Below, in pieces: positions 10,540-23,100 of a stretch of DNA of 64,000 bases. Source of the stretch: Temnothorax longispinosus (taxonomy: Eukaryota > Arthropoda > Insecta > Hymenoptera > Formicidae); NCBI RefSeq assembly GCF_030848805.1, contig NC_092362.1, forward strand, positions 496,001 through 560,000. Reading direction: 5' to 3'. The notes under the pieces are model-generated. The model saw only the letters and a program-made list of their open reading frames with translations. It was not told the DNA's origin and made no database searches. The number at the start of each line of letters is the position of its first letter. Position 1 is the stretch's first letter. Made by a program: the position numbers and the translations under genes.

Positions 10540-12120
10540 GTTCGATCGTTATTTCGGCACGAAGATCGACGAAATCGTGCCGATTTTCAGGGCGCGCGAA
10601 CGCGTAAAAGAACGTATGTATACCTTACATCGATCGGCGGCGTTTCCATTGTCGCGAGGCGCGTTTTCCCGCGCCGACCCGCGCGACACCGGAAATCCGG
10701 ACCGGCCGGGACTCCGGTTTCGAAATACCCCGCGCTTCGCGTCGTCGTCCGACACTCACTTTTTCAATTTTAAAAGCTCCTGCAAACACGCGATCGGCGT
10801 TCCCATACCCGGGGTGCTGGGAGAAACTCTCTGGGCACCCTCCGCCGCAAAGAGGTTTTTTTTTGTCTCGCGAACCGGTTTCACCGAGTTTTCCCGAACG
10901 TGCCGAAAAACGGGGCGAGAGAAACGCGCTTGAGACGGAAACGCGGGACGACAGTCTCCCTTCTCGCTCCCCGTTGTGGCGCGATGAGGAAGGGCGTGGC
11001 GCCCCCTTGCGCCACCACGGTCCTGACGGAGCTCTCGCGGTAGAGGGGTAGGGATTGGCTGACCGATGGCACGGGGGGGGGGAGGGGGCGAAAGAAAGAG
11101 CGAGAAAGAGAGAGGGAGCAGGGAGCGCTGTAGGGAGCTTCCGTTTATCTGCGAGGTCAGAGAAGGCAGGCTGCGCGTTACAGTGGTGCTGTTGAAAAAC
11201 ACGATGAAAATGGCGTGGCAACCACAGGAGGAAGGACTCAGGCAAATCCTGACGCTGCTCAAGGAGTCGCAGAGCCCGGACACGGCGACCCAGCGGGCCG
11301 TACAACAAGTATCCTTTCGCCAATCGATCGAGATCCGCGATCCTCGTGCCCCGTCGCCGTCGGTGTCGTGTCGTGTGCTTGTGGTGTGCTGCCCGCCGCT
11401 CGGAGCTCGGAGCCCATACGTGGCCCCCGCGGAGTGAAGCGCGGGTGCGGGAAAGAAAAAAGGGACGCAGCGCGCGCGCGAGACCGCGCCGCCGCTCGTC
11501 GTCGCGTTCGTTTTCCCGGCGCGGCGGTCCCAACGGAATTTTCGGACCCCCCGAGGACGATCCGGGGAAATTAATTATCGCGCGAACGCGCGATCCCCAT
11601 GTCGCGAGATCGCTCGGGAGAAAGACGGGGCACGCGCGTGCGCGCGCGCGCACGCTCGCTCGCTCTTTCTCGCTCGCGTTCGCTCGCGATAGCGTCGCGA
11701 ATTTGCAACGATCATACGCTCGTTCCTCGCGCGTCCCGTCCCGTCGCGCGTCACCGTCGCCCCGTCGTCCCCGGAATCGAGCGGGCCCGACGCGTCGCGG
11801 CCGCGGAGCTGGAAATATGCTAACGATGCACGCCCCGGCCGAGCCGAGCCGTGCCGCGCGGAGCAGAGCGGAGCGGAGTCGCGCGGGGACTCCGGCTCGC
11901 TCGCATGCTCGCGCGCGCGGGGGGACTTGTTTTCCCAGCGCGCGGCTCCTCCTGATCGATAGTTTTCGCGGGAGTCCTCCTCGCCGGGCACTCTCGCTCG
12001 CGCGTATAGATTGCCCAGCCGTGCCCAATCGCAATATGCCGTGCCCGATCGCGCGCTTTATCGATGATCGTTCGCGTTTAACGACTGTGCTATCTATTCG
12101 GGGAAACGAATCGGATCCGT
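10540..12120 (+). promoter_or_regulatory. CpG-rich promoter block around TNPO1 exon 1
   Basis: Extremely CpG-dense sequence surrounds the first coding exon of transportin (11204-11308) and extends into intron 1. It should contain the TNPO1 promoter and 5'UTR. Open frames of several hundred codons on both strands here are rich in Arg, Ala, Pro and Ser and match no family; they arise because stop codons are rare in such composition. Confidence 0.6.
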
Positions 12121-15100
12121 GAAATATGTGAATACGAATTGTTCAATGTATATGCACCTTCTCGTTTACATTGATAAATAATCTCACGTCATATATTATT
12201 TTCCTTAATTGTATAATGTAGAAATTGGAAGAGTTGAACAAATTCCCAGATTTCAACAACTATCTGATTTTTGTCCTGACGAAATTGACATCGGAAGGTA
12301 CGTCGAAATTTATATGCGACTCTCCGGTTGAGATATACCCCGAGAGTTTTCATTTTACAATTCTGCCTGAGATATTTGTTAAGTAGAAACTTAATAATTT
12401 TCTTTCTGTTAAAGACGAACCTACCAGGTCTCTGAGTGGACTGATATTGAAGAACAATGTAAAGACGTACTTCCACAAGTTTGTACCGGAGGTCATAAAT
12501 TTCGTGAAGCAAGAATGTCTGTCAGCTGTCGGAGATCCATCGCCGCTGATTCGTGCGACCGTCGGTATTTTGATCACCACTGTCGCATCAAGAGGTACGC
12601 TATTATTTTATATTACTCAGCGAGATGCGGCGAAGGAGTGCGTATTGTATGTATTTTTTTTGACGGTTGAAATTGTATTTCTCGGTGAGTAGGTGAATTA
12701 ACGACTTGGCCGGAATTGTTGCCGGCGTTGTGTCAAATGTTGGACTCGCAAGATTACAACGTTTGCGAGGGCGCGTTCGGCGCTCTCCAGAAGATCTGCG
12801 AGGACTCGGCGGAGATATTAGATTCGGACGCACTGAATCGCCCCTTGAACATTCTGATTCCAAAGTTCCTTCAATTCTTTAGACATTCGAGCCCCAAGAT
12901 CAGATCCCACGCGATAGCATGCGTCAATCAGTTCATCATTCAACGTACGCAAGCGCTTATGATACATATAGACAGCTTTTTGGAGAATCTCTTCCATTTA
13001 GCTTCGGACGATGATTCCGAGGTCCGAAAAAACGTGTGCAGGTAGTTGATAGTATAATGCAGATGGCATATTGTTTCTTTTCTTTTCGCTGTTGTTATCG
13101 CTAACAGGAAAACTGATGTATCTTTCATTGTCTCCACGTAGGGCTCTGGTAATGCTACTCGAAGTACGAATGGACAGACTAATACCACATATGCACAATA
13201 TAATAGAATACATGCTAATGAGAACTCAGGACATTGACGAAGGAGTGGCATTGGAGGCGTGCGAGTTTTGGTTGTCACTAGCGGAACAACCAATTTGCAA
13301 AGAGGCACTTGCGCCACATCTGTCGCGATTAGTACCTATCTTGGTGAGATCTCTTCTAAGTTTACGCGCGAAATTATCACTCTTTTGTCTTACTTGACTC
13401 TTAACGCACTTTTTTCCATTTTTTTTTTTACAGGTGAAAGGTATGAAGTATTCGGAAATTGACATAATCCTCCTCAAAGGAGACGTGGAGGAGGATGAAA
13501 TGATTCCAGACAGGGAAGAGGATATCCGACCACGTTTTCACAAATCCAAGACTCATCACTCGCATCATGCCAATGGCATGAACAAGCACACCGACGAGAA
13601 CGGTGGCGTTAACGGTGGGTGTGACGACGAGGACATAGACGTTGAGGACGGATGCGATGACGATTCAACTCTGAGCGATTGGAACTTGAGGAAATGCTCC
13701 GCCGCCGCGCTAGATATGCTGGCTAATGTTTTCAGGGAAGACCTTTTACCAGTTTTGATACCGATCCTGAAGGAGACTCTTTTCCATCAGTCTTGGGAGA
13801 TCAAGGAATCCGGTATCCTGGCACTGGGAGCTATCGCTGAAGGTGCGCGCATTCTTTTTTTTTTCTTTAAAGTACTCTTATAAATAGATTAAAAGACCGG
13901 TCGAAGTAATTGAGATTTTGATTCGTATTTGCAGGTTGTATGAGCGGCATGATTCCGCATCTGTCGGAGCTCATCCCTTACCTGATCAGTTGTCTGAGCG
14001 ACAAGAAGGCTCTTGTGCGTGCCATAACTTGCTGGACGTTGAGCCGTTACGCGCATTGGGTTTGTGCGCAACCTCATGAGACGCATTTGAAGCCTCTGAT
14101 GACGGAATTGCTCAAAAGAGTGCTCGACAGCAACAAACGCGTTCAAGAGGCGGCATGCTCCGCTTTTGCAACTTTGGAGGAAGAGGCCTGCACCGAACTG
14201 GTCCCTTATCTTGGATTTATTCTCGAGACGCTTGTCTTTGCGTTTAGTGAGTACAACACGAAGCGATTATTCGTTTTGATCTTAGAAGATGCATCTCTGC
14301 AATTTATTAATGCAACTGTCTATTCGCAGGTAAATATCAGCATAAGAATCTTTTAATTCTGTACGACGCAATCGGCACTCTTGCCGATTCTGTGGGTCAC
14401 CATCTGAACAAACCAGACTACATCAATCTTCTGATGCCGCCTCTCATTAATAAGTGGAACGTACTGAAGGACGAGGATAAAGATCTGTTCCCACTGCTGG
14501 AATGCCTTTCTTCAGTAGCGACCGCGTTGCGCTCGGGTTTCTTACCGTATTGTGAACCTGTGTACAGGTATGTACACACACATGACGAACAATCTTTTGA
14601 CCAAACCAAATCTGTTTCATATTGCCGTTTTAATAATCTAGTATAAATTATCTCAGTATGATATGGTAAAATACTCCGTTTTGTTTGCAGGCGATGTGTG
14701 TCGCTTGTAGAGCAAACGCTGAACCAACACATAGCGAGCACGCAAAGTCCGGAGCAGTTTGAGGCACCCGACAAGGACTTCATGATAGTCGCGTTGGACC
14801 TCCTTAGCGGATTAGCGGAAGGGCTAGACGGTCATATGGAACGTCTAGTGATGAACAGCAACGTTATGCAGCTGTTGTACCAGTGTATGCAGGATACCAT
14901 GCCCGAGGTTAGACAGAGTAGCTTCGCTTTACTAGGAGATCTTACGAAAGCTTGTTTCCAACATGTACTCCCCTGCATACGTGAGTATATTCTAGACGAT
15001 ACCGAGAGACCATCGGACATATATGTTAATGTCAATGAATTTTATCTCGATGCGCAGCGGAGTTTATGCCTATACTGGGACAAAACTTGCATCCGCAGTT

Positions 15101-18100
15101 CATATCAGTGTGTAACAACGCGACATGGGCGATCGGCGAAATTTCGATAAAACTCGGTAAATATCGAGAACGATATTTGCTGCGTTCAGCGGAAAAAGTA
15201 GCTCAGTGAACGCTCAGTGATTCTTTAATACGATTGGTGCTTGCCTTTGGTTCTTCCTCGGATCTAAGCGTAAAAATCAATTGTAATGAAGAATTACTGA
15301 GCGCTCACTGAGCTGCTTTTTCCGCCGAACGCGACCATTGTTTCAGGGAACAAATTAAGCTTACCGCTTATCTCCGTTTGTCTTTCGCAGGACCTGACAC
15401 GAGCGCATATATCCCATTAATTTTGACTCAGCTCATCGAGATCATTAACCGACCGGACACGCCGAAAACACTGTTGGAAAACACGGGTGAGTCGTCAGTC
15501 CGATCTTTACGGATATCTAGTTCTCTCTTAGAACGATACCGTATATGATATATCGAGCATTACTTTGAAACGAATAGAAAGCAATGTGTAGTGCGAGACT
15601 CGAGCCGACAACCAGAATCTGTCGATTCCCTATATATACATACATACATCGCTATCTTTCCCGTGTGTCGACTTGAGAATTACACTCCGTCACGACTGTG
15701 TGCGCTGCTCTTTGTGCACATTGGGAAACTTCTCATTCGCAGAGATTAGCTTTATGACATAATAATTGTTATGCACAATCTTATGTAGACCGAAAATATT
15801 TTCCGACCATTGTTTAATGAAAGGTCTCCCAGTAACTTTTAGAGTATTGTTCACGCTAGATCCGAGTTATTCGGTGGCATCCCAGCTCTAGGTGCATAAA
15901 TACATATATATATTTCTTTTCCTCTTTTTTTTTTAAGTAATTTTTGGATCAACGATACTTTGAACCACACAGTTCAGTGACTTGACGCGGTCATATACAT
16001 GAATCGCGATTGCACGTTTTATCGACAGGTTTAAGCAATTAGTATTTGTATATTGAACCTTGATTTAGTGGTGTGCGACTGCCTGTAGGCTTGAACGTAT
16101 ATACATATACGGCTGTATTGCCACAAAAGGACATGTTGCAATTCGGTATATATATATATAAAAACTAAAGTGTGTGTATATATATATATACTAATGCTTG
16201 CATATTTTTAAGCCCCAGATTATATTGTTTCGACTGAATTGTTTGAATTGGCCTTTAAAAGATCATAACGCAAATTTGGTTATTCCTTTTTATTGTTCTC
16301 TTATTTGTATTGACATATCTATATATATATTTCTTATACACAGTAGAAAGAGAGAAAGGGAGGGAGAGAAAGAGAGAGAGAGAGATCATTTGGTATACCG
16401 GTCCGTATACAAAATCACACGGGCTCGCACGCTGCTATCTAATTTTGATTATTGTTTCAGCAGCTACAATAGCACGGTATTGCCTATGTTTCATTGTCGG
16501 TATCTCATATGTTTCACCTGTGTTCTCACTGTCTTCGATTAATTGTTAATGTTACTTGATTCTTAATTAACTGAATTATTAATTGAGAATTTATTAATTG
16601 GAAGTTACAAGCGGAGCATATATATAATTCTTCTTCGCCTGAGTTGATCGTTGGTTCTCTATCAGTTTGTCTTATTGTTTGTGTTTCCGGTCACTTCACT
16701 ACACTTCACTTGTCTACTTACCGAAACCGAAAATGAAACCGTAGCCATAACGATCGGTCGCCTAGGTTATGTGTGTCCCCACGACGTCGCCCCCATGTTA
16801 CAGCAGTTTGTCCGACAGTGGTGTGTAAATTTCTTTATTATATTATTATTCTATTAATTATATTATCTTCTATTTTTATTAGCACTCTTTATTATTATAC
16901 ATTATTACATTCCCGATTCCTGAGTAATTGCATCAGGGGCTGCTAAGAACTTTTGCGCAAGGACACGGTGGTGAGCCACGCTGCAAAAAAATTGATTGTC
17001 GTATTTAAGTACTCCCTCTTCGCGAAGGCAGAGATCCCCGCGCCGGGGCCGGCCGGGAATACACGTGTAAATGGGAAAACGCTACCCTCTCGCAGCTTGC
17101 CAGCATGAACTTGCTCAATGGTTTTTCGCAGTATTCGCAGTATTCGCAGTAACATCTTAGATTTGAATTCGTTATATGATATAATTCTAATCTTTATTTT
17201 GCCACCATGCAAGTGTGTTACGAGCTCTCCTGTTTATCCGAGTATCAAGAGACCAGGGGATAGGTTTACATTTGTCACTCTTATTATTTGTCGCCCGCGT
17301 CAAGTCTCGTTGCCTCTCGTTATCCGGAGGACCGCGGATACCTCACATATAATAGTCCTTTTTTCTCGCTCGATTAATAAAAATTCATTCTGCATGCTGG
17401 TAATTTGGCATCTCGATCTCTGTCGAATTGCGTTTGTTCTAATTATACAATGTGCCGTGCCGTAAATGTCAAATGTAAACCCAGCCTTAATGAGACAGTA
17501 AGTGAAATATGACGCCAGTCATATATCCCAATATAGCTATGTAATATATTGCATAAAGTTATAGGCTAGACTCCTAAATTCAGCGATCAATCTTTGCAAT
17601 TAGTGTATTTGCAATTTTCCTTTTTTCTGCTAATACCGGTTCTAATTTAACGCCGACTCTTTGGAGATTGTACATGTAAATCTTATATACATACCAGTTA
17701 TTGCTATTTGTATGTACATATCTGCAATCTAATAATGTTAATGATAATTTCTCGAGCCATTAATAAGAGTGCTAATTATCGCATTGGACTGGCCTCACAG
17801 TAAGCCAACCGTTTCGTCTCTCGTCGAGAATGCAATTTGAAACAAAATTTATCTATGTGTGAATTGTGGGAATGAACGTAAATGGCTAGTTGTTCAATTT
17901 TTGCCAGAGCCATATTATTATATATATACATATGTATATCTTTCAATGTGACTATTTGCAGAAAGATACTTCGATCACTTAATGACGAAGTTGGCGTTTT
18001 TACAACTCACAACATAATAAGTTTAAAATCAATGAGTGCCGTAAAGTCCGCGTGTTTTACTGATCGAAGTATTTTCCACTTGGACAAGGAGGCCGAACAA

Positions 18101-18497
18101 CGTCTAATGAGATTGTCGATTGTAAATTTATCAACAGGTGCACTTCTTTGCGAAGCATAAGAGATAACGAAGAGAAGGATTCTGCCTTCAGAGGTATGTG
18201 TCAAATGATCACTGTCAATCCGGCCGGTGTCGTCCCGGACTTTATCTTCTTCTGCGATGCCGTGGCGTCGTGGTCTGCGCCGAAGGAAGACCTGAAAGAG
18301 ATGTTTCAGAAGGTAAAATGACAGCCGAACGACTGATGGGCCCAGTATTCTCTCATGGCACGATCTCATGGTTATTGTCTTGTGTTTAGATACTATTCAC
18401 TTTCAAAAATCAAGTGGGCGAAGAGAATTGGAAACGATTCTCCGATCAATTTCCGCCGCAGCTTAGTGAGCGGCTCCACAACATGTACGGCGTCTGA
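11204..18497 (+). CDS. TNPO1: Transportin-1 (karyopherin beta-2), nuclear import receptor
   Basis: HEAT-repeat importin that carries PY-NLS cargoes such as hnRNP A1 through the nuclear pore; RanGTP releases them. Fourteen coding exons: 11204-11308, 12222-12297, 12415-12594, 12693-13041, 13142-13343, 13434-13842, 13935-14246, 14330-14567, 14691-14980, 15058-15156, 15391-15486, 16745-16820, 18138-18312, 18390-18497; 904 aa against 898 in human, every phase closing. Diagnostic stretches are GLRQILTLLKESQSPDTATQ, GAFGALQKICEDSAEILDSD, VRKNVCRALVMLLEVRMDR, LLKGDVEEDEMIPD, SDWNLRKCSAAALDMLANV, YAHWVCAQPHETHLKPLMTE and the C-terminus LHNMYGV. The acidic H8 loop (exon 6, about residues 330-370) has an insect-specific His/Gly/Asn-rich insertion before the Asp-rich run. 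The start MKMAWQPQEEG aligns with the human MEYEWKPDEQG start. The exon 12 donor is TG|GTGTGT. Confidence 0.97.
15182..15332. repeat. 44-bp inverted repeat in TNPO1 intron 10
   Basis: Arms 15182-15225 and 15289-15332 pair without indels around a 63-nt loop. There are four differences, all transitions, giving 40 of 44 matches. It fills most of the short intron between exons 10 and 11 (15157-15390). No similarity to the other hairpins is seen. Confidence 0.93.
16346..16386. repeat. (GA)n microsatellite in TNPO1 intron 11
   Basis: Imperfect AG/GGGA-rich purine run followed by pure GA. Confidence 0.85.
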
Positions 18498-19346
18498 ACA
18501 GCTCCGCCTAAAAGCGGTAAATTGACTAATTTTCTTAAAAACGTTTATATTTTATCTAGAAATATCAATAATTTGATAGGATTCCCTTTTATGACTTTAT
18601 GTTTGTTTCCAGAAGGCCTCTTAAACGAGCAGGCCGAATGGGGTTGGGCGGGAAACAAGGGGCGGATGGGACGGGTGGGTGAAACCACGGCCTCTTCTCA
18701 TCAACATCGTTGTCGTTACCGTGTCATCGTGGTATGTTATTATCGTGCTTTTGGGGAAAACGATAAATGGCATGCCGTGCCTTTTAAGTCCTGGCAGTCG
18801 ATGAGGCTGCAAAGGAAGAAAACGAGGAGAGAGAGAGGTGTCAGCGAAGCTAAAAGGCAAGAACGACAAGAGATAGGCATTGGCCGAAAAAGTAAAAGCG
18901 TGGGTGGGCGGGGTTGGGTGGGATTTATTTCGGGGTGGGAGGGAGGAATTTTGTGGGGATCACCGACTATACATTTCAAGAGACGGAACGAGGTATCAGC
19001 GTAACCGCAATCCGATTTGATACCTCGAATGTACCGGACGTACACGCTCTGTACACTCCGTTTCCATTACCGCGTAACACTGAACACGTGAAAGTGTTAA
19101 TTGATTCTCGCGTATGTCAAAAAACGTGACAAGTGCTGGCTGGGCGCCACGACCATCTCTGCCCCGGCTCTTTAATATAATTAGATATATGTATATTATT
19201 ATTGAGCAACCAACTCGCAAGAACAGTTGGAATGTAAGAATTTAGCATAGATCTCACGTTATAGAGATCGCGCATATACTGTGATTGAAAATTTGTACGT
19301 TTAGATACTGATCCTTTCTTCTTTTTTTTCCTTCTTTTTTTCCTCT

Positions 19347-19385
19347 GAGAGCGAGAGAGAGAGAGAGAGTGCGCGCGCGCGCGCG
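19347..19385. repeat. Compound (GA)n(GC)n microsatellite
   Basis: About ten GA units run directly into about nine GC units. Alternating GC is the classical Z-DNA-prone sequence. Confidence 0.9.
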
Positions 19386-19450
19386 AAAACGAGAGATTAT
19401 TCGAATGTGTTTATAGAGTTTTAGAGACAAAGTAGAACTACTTATTTGAT

Positions 19451-19456
19451 AATAAA
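19451..19456 (+). terminator. Candidate TNPO1 poly(A) signal
   Basis: AATAAA 954 nt after the TNPO1 stop, in AT-rich DNA. Later signals (for example near 20581 and 21952) could give longer 3'UTRs. Confidence 0.35.
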
Positions 19457-20140
19457 TATGATACAAGGTAGAGTACGTTATTAGAAATTTCATAGTGTAC
19501 AGAGGGTTTTTCGAGAATATTGTATTTTTATACGTTGAGAAGGAAACACACATACATACACATGAAGATGATAAACGCAGAAAGTGCCATTCCGTCATTT
19601 TTGAACCAAAATTTTTCTGCTTATTTTATTCTCTCCCTTGCTGATTGTGATATTAGGTTATACGCGACAACTTTGTCATCATGTGTAAAACATATTTCAA
19701 ATGTATGCGTGCATATGCATATACATATATATATTATGCATCCTGTTATATGTATACGTACGTATATCAAACATGATACGATGTTTTAACTTGCAGACCA
19801 TTTTTGTGATTACTTTTTTTTTGTTAAACATATTAAATTAGTATCATATTAGTATTAGTGTAAATATAGATAAATACATTTTAGAATGGACGTTTTTTTG
19901 TTAATCATTATAATAGATTATTATTTCAAATCTTTGCTGATCTATCGAAGTCTCTCGTCGTTGTTTAAAATCGTCGATTAAAAAGAAATTTTAAGAAAAA
20001 GAAACGATTTACAGATGCGATTCACAGAGCGAGCGAATCTATGACGTGAAATCTATGGCGATGTTAATTTTATTTGCGCGATATAATGATCTCGATAACT
20101 CATCTGGATAAAGAAATCTTGCGTTTAAATCGTTTTTCAA

Positions 20141-20170
<30 letters not shown>
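20141..20170. repeat. (AG)n microsatellite
   Basis: Pure AG run of about 14 units in the TNPO1 downstream region. Confidence 0.9.
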
Positions 20171-20171
<1 letters not shown>

Positions 20172-23100
20172 AGAGAGCAGACTGTCATTCCAGTCCCACT
20201 TGCTTGGGCCAGTTAAAAAAGTAAGCAAGTCCTTTTATCTTAAAGTGATGTGCGTTTTATCTCGGTCGTTACTTAAGAAAAAAAAAAGAAATTCTATAAT
20301 TCACATTGTGACAAAAATTATGTATTATCAACAATTGAGTATATGTATATATACACACACATCTCAGACAAGAAGCTACGAGATCCTTCAACAGCGAATA
20401 TTTCTGCGAATAGTTTTACGACATAAAAGAAAGAGTTATGTTTTAATTTTCACCTTTACGCATCGAGACCAAGTAAGAGAGGAGAAAAGTGAACGGAAGA
20501 GAACGGCACAACCTGGGAGGGAATAAAAAGAAGATACTTCATCGTTAAGTCGCCATTGTCAATCAAACTTGAAATCTATCAATAAAAGATTCAACGACTG
20601 GCGGGAACCGAACTAGCGCAGGCGAGACGGACGTTTTCAAAAAGAGGGATTTTACGTTGAAACTCCATTCTTTGTAGCTACAAGACGAGGTAGATGTTCT
20701 TCGAAAATTTTAAACAAGAAGAATCGACGCGTCGTCGAGTACGACGCGACGATGAAAGTACTTCCCTCATCGACGCTAATCGAATAAGGACAATTCTACT
20801 CTATCGCGTCTTTTTACGGCATATACGACAGATTACGTCGCGCAGCAGCCTCCTTCCTTTCCTCGCGGAAGGAAGGAGAACGCGCGCGCGGCGGACAGAC
20901 GAATTCCGTGACCGCTCCTTGACTCGATCCACACTCGTTCGTCAACTTGGCAATATAGGTATCATATATGTATATTGTCATAATTTTATCCCAAAACTCT
21001 GGCCCCTCTCCTTGCCCTGCCTGCGCAATTTTTGTGATATTACTGTTTTTTATAATTACTTAAGAGCTTGGAAAGAGAAAAAAAAATGGTAACGGAACAC
21101 CCGAGTCACATGCCATTCGACGTGGGGGGGGAGGGGTTTAAACGGAAAATTCACGGTCACGTGTTTTAATTTCTCTTATCGCGTTATACATATATAATAT
21201 ATGTATGTATGTGTAAATATTGCATATATATATATATATAAATCGACGTTGTTATTATCTCACTTTTCTCGCCGAGTTACATTTAAGAATTCAACAGCGG
21301 CTAACGGGACGATTTTTTACAAACACAAGTTACATCGTTCACCCCTCGATATAGTTCCTAAGCTAGCCGGTTTCGTCGGTGGTAGAAAAGGTAGACGCTC
21401 ATTACGCCGATTACGCCGATCTTGGGTCCGCCGCCGCACGAAATTCCGCATCGCAATAGAATCATAGAGTAATATACGTGTCCTTCCTCGTGTGGTTGTA
21501 AATACGTTGCCTCCTTTTCGACCTCGTCGGCATAGTTTCGGGTACTCGCGGTTGACACATTCATATCGATACGTTCCCTTCCCCCCCCGTCGAGGGATTA
21601 TGTGGCTCACGATTACATATTAATATACTCGAAAAGCTCTCAGTCACGATAAGATCGAGATATTAAATTTATAAACGATTATAAAGTAACAGTGAGATGA
21701 CGTCTATTTATACATAATTATTATATTAAATATTACAATGATAGAGGACTGAAACAAAAAGTGATTAAATGCCGATTGATATCTGAAATTTCCAATCTTT
21801 TTCTATCGTCAGTTAACAAAATTGCGTGCGAAGACGTATGTATGCGTAGGGGAACGTGTAGTAACAGGGTGATCGCCGGCAAAGAAAACCGTAGGGAAAA
21901 AAGGCAAAAAAAAAAAAAGAAAGAAGGATATACGAGTAAATTAGAACAGAGTAATAAACGATGTGTGAATCGAAACTCGATAAACTCACAAGTAAATATA
22001 TTGTTGTATCTTTATTGTTGTTGTTGCATGAGACTAGCTTAATAGACTGAGCCATACACGTGGTTGAATAACTATTAACATAATAATTCTTAATTAATAC
22101 TATAATTATTGTAATTAATATATATATTATATATATATATATACGGTGTGTATTATATTTAATCATAATGAATCCTCGTGCGGGCAGCGTTCGGAGCGGA
22201 GGTACCCGTCCTTTGGAGATTAACAATCATTATTCCTGATCACTGTAGACTCTTTCGGCCTTAGGTAGGCCGTAACGCTTTCTATTAAGTATCTTTGATA
22301 TACTTAGGATGTATTAGTACACTTAGGTATATGCTCACACGTGCGTACGCGGACATCCTCTTTGTAAAACGCCGTCGGGATACAGCCACAATATTCAACG
22401 CGGAATTAGATTATTAATATGACCTCTAGACTTAGACTTTACAATCATTATTACCGCACTTGGTATTGTGAAAGAAATTCTATATCATAGATGTGTGTAT
22501 AGTTATATACATATAATTGATACACCTTCGCTCAGTCCGATCGAGAAGCATGCGATGAATTGAAACGAGATATTCGCAACAGTGGAAAAGATTCTATCAG
22601 GGAATCTTTCTTTCGTAAGAAGAAGAAAAGATCTGCCCGATAGACCTCTACGACATTGGATGTCGATCGATCGCGTCTTTCCCCTCTCAAAGGATCGGGA
22701 CTCTGTGTGGGGCTGTTCCTAGTACCTGATTATCCTATCCTTGCGGCCACGGAAGGACGGTTCTGCTAAAAAAAAAATGCAAGTCGATTTGCCGTTAATT
22801 TGCTTTTACTTTGCTGTTTTCTCTCGCAAGCGCCGGCGAATTTCTCTGTCCAGTGTCTACACTCGATAATAGAGTAATATACATACACGGTGTTCTTTTT
22901 TATTGTTGCATATTACCTTGACTACCTAGTACTTAAGGATAATCTCTTCTAGTGCTCAGTAGTAACGTCGCATGTAAGTTTCGCACGGACAGAAAAGAAA
23001 GAATAACGAGACTACATTCTCCTGTTTTTTTCCACGCAATGAATACATTTACGCCTGTCAAAGTGCAACGAAAGGGGTGCTGCCCATCTCGAAAGAGCGA

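Noticed and set aside
10625..12034. 469-codon open frame on the minus strand and several plus-strand frames around TNPO1 exon 1
   Set aside because: Arg/Ala/Pro/Ser-rich products of CpG-dense DNA, overlapping a certain exon on the other strand; no domain or family similarity.
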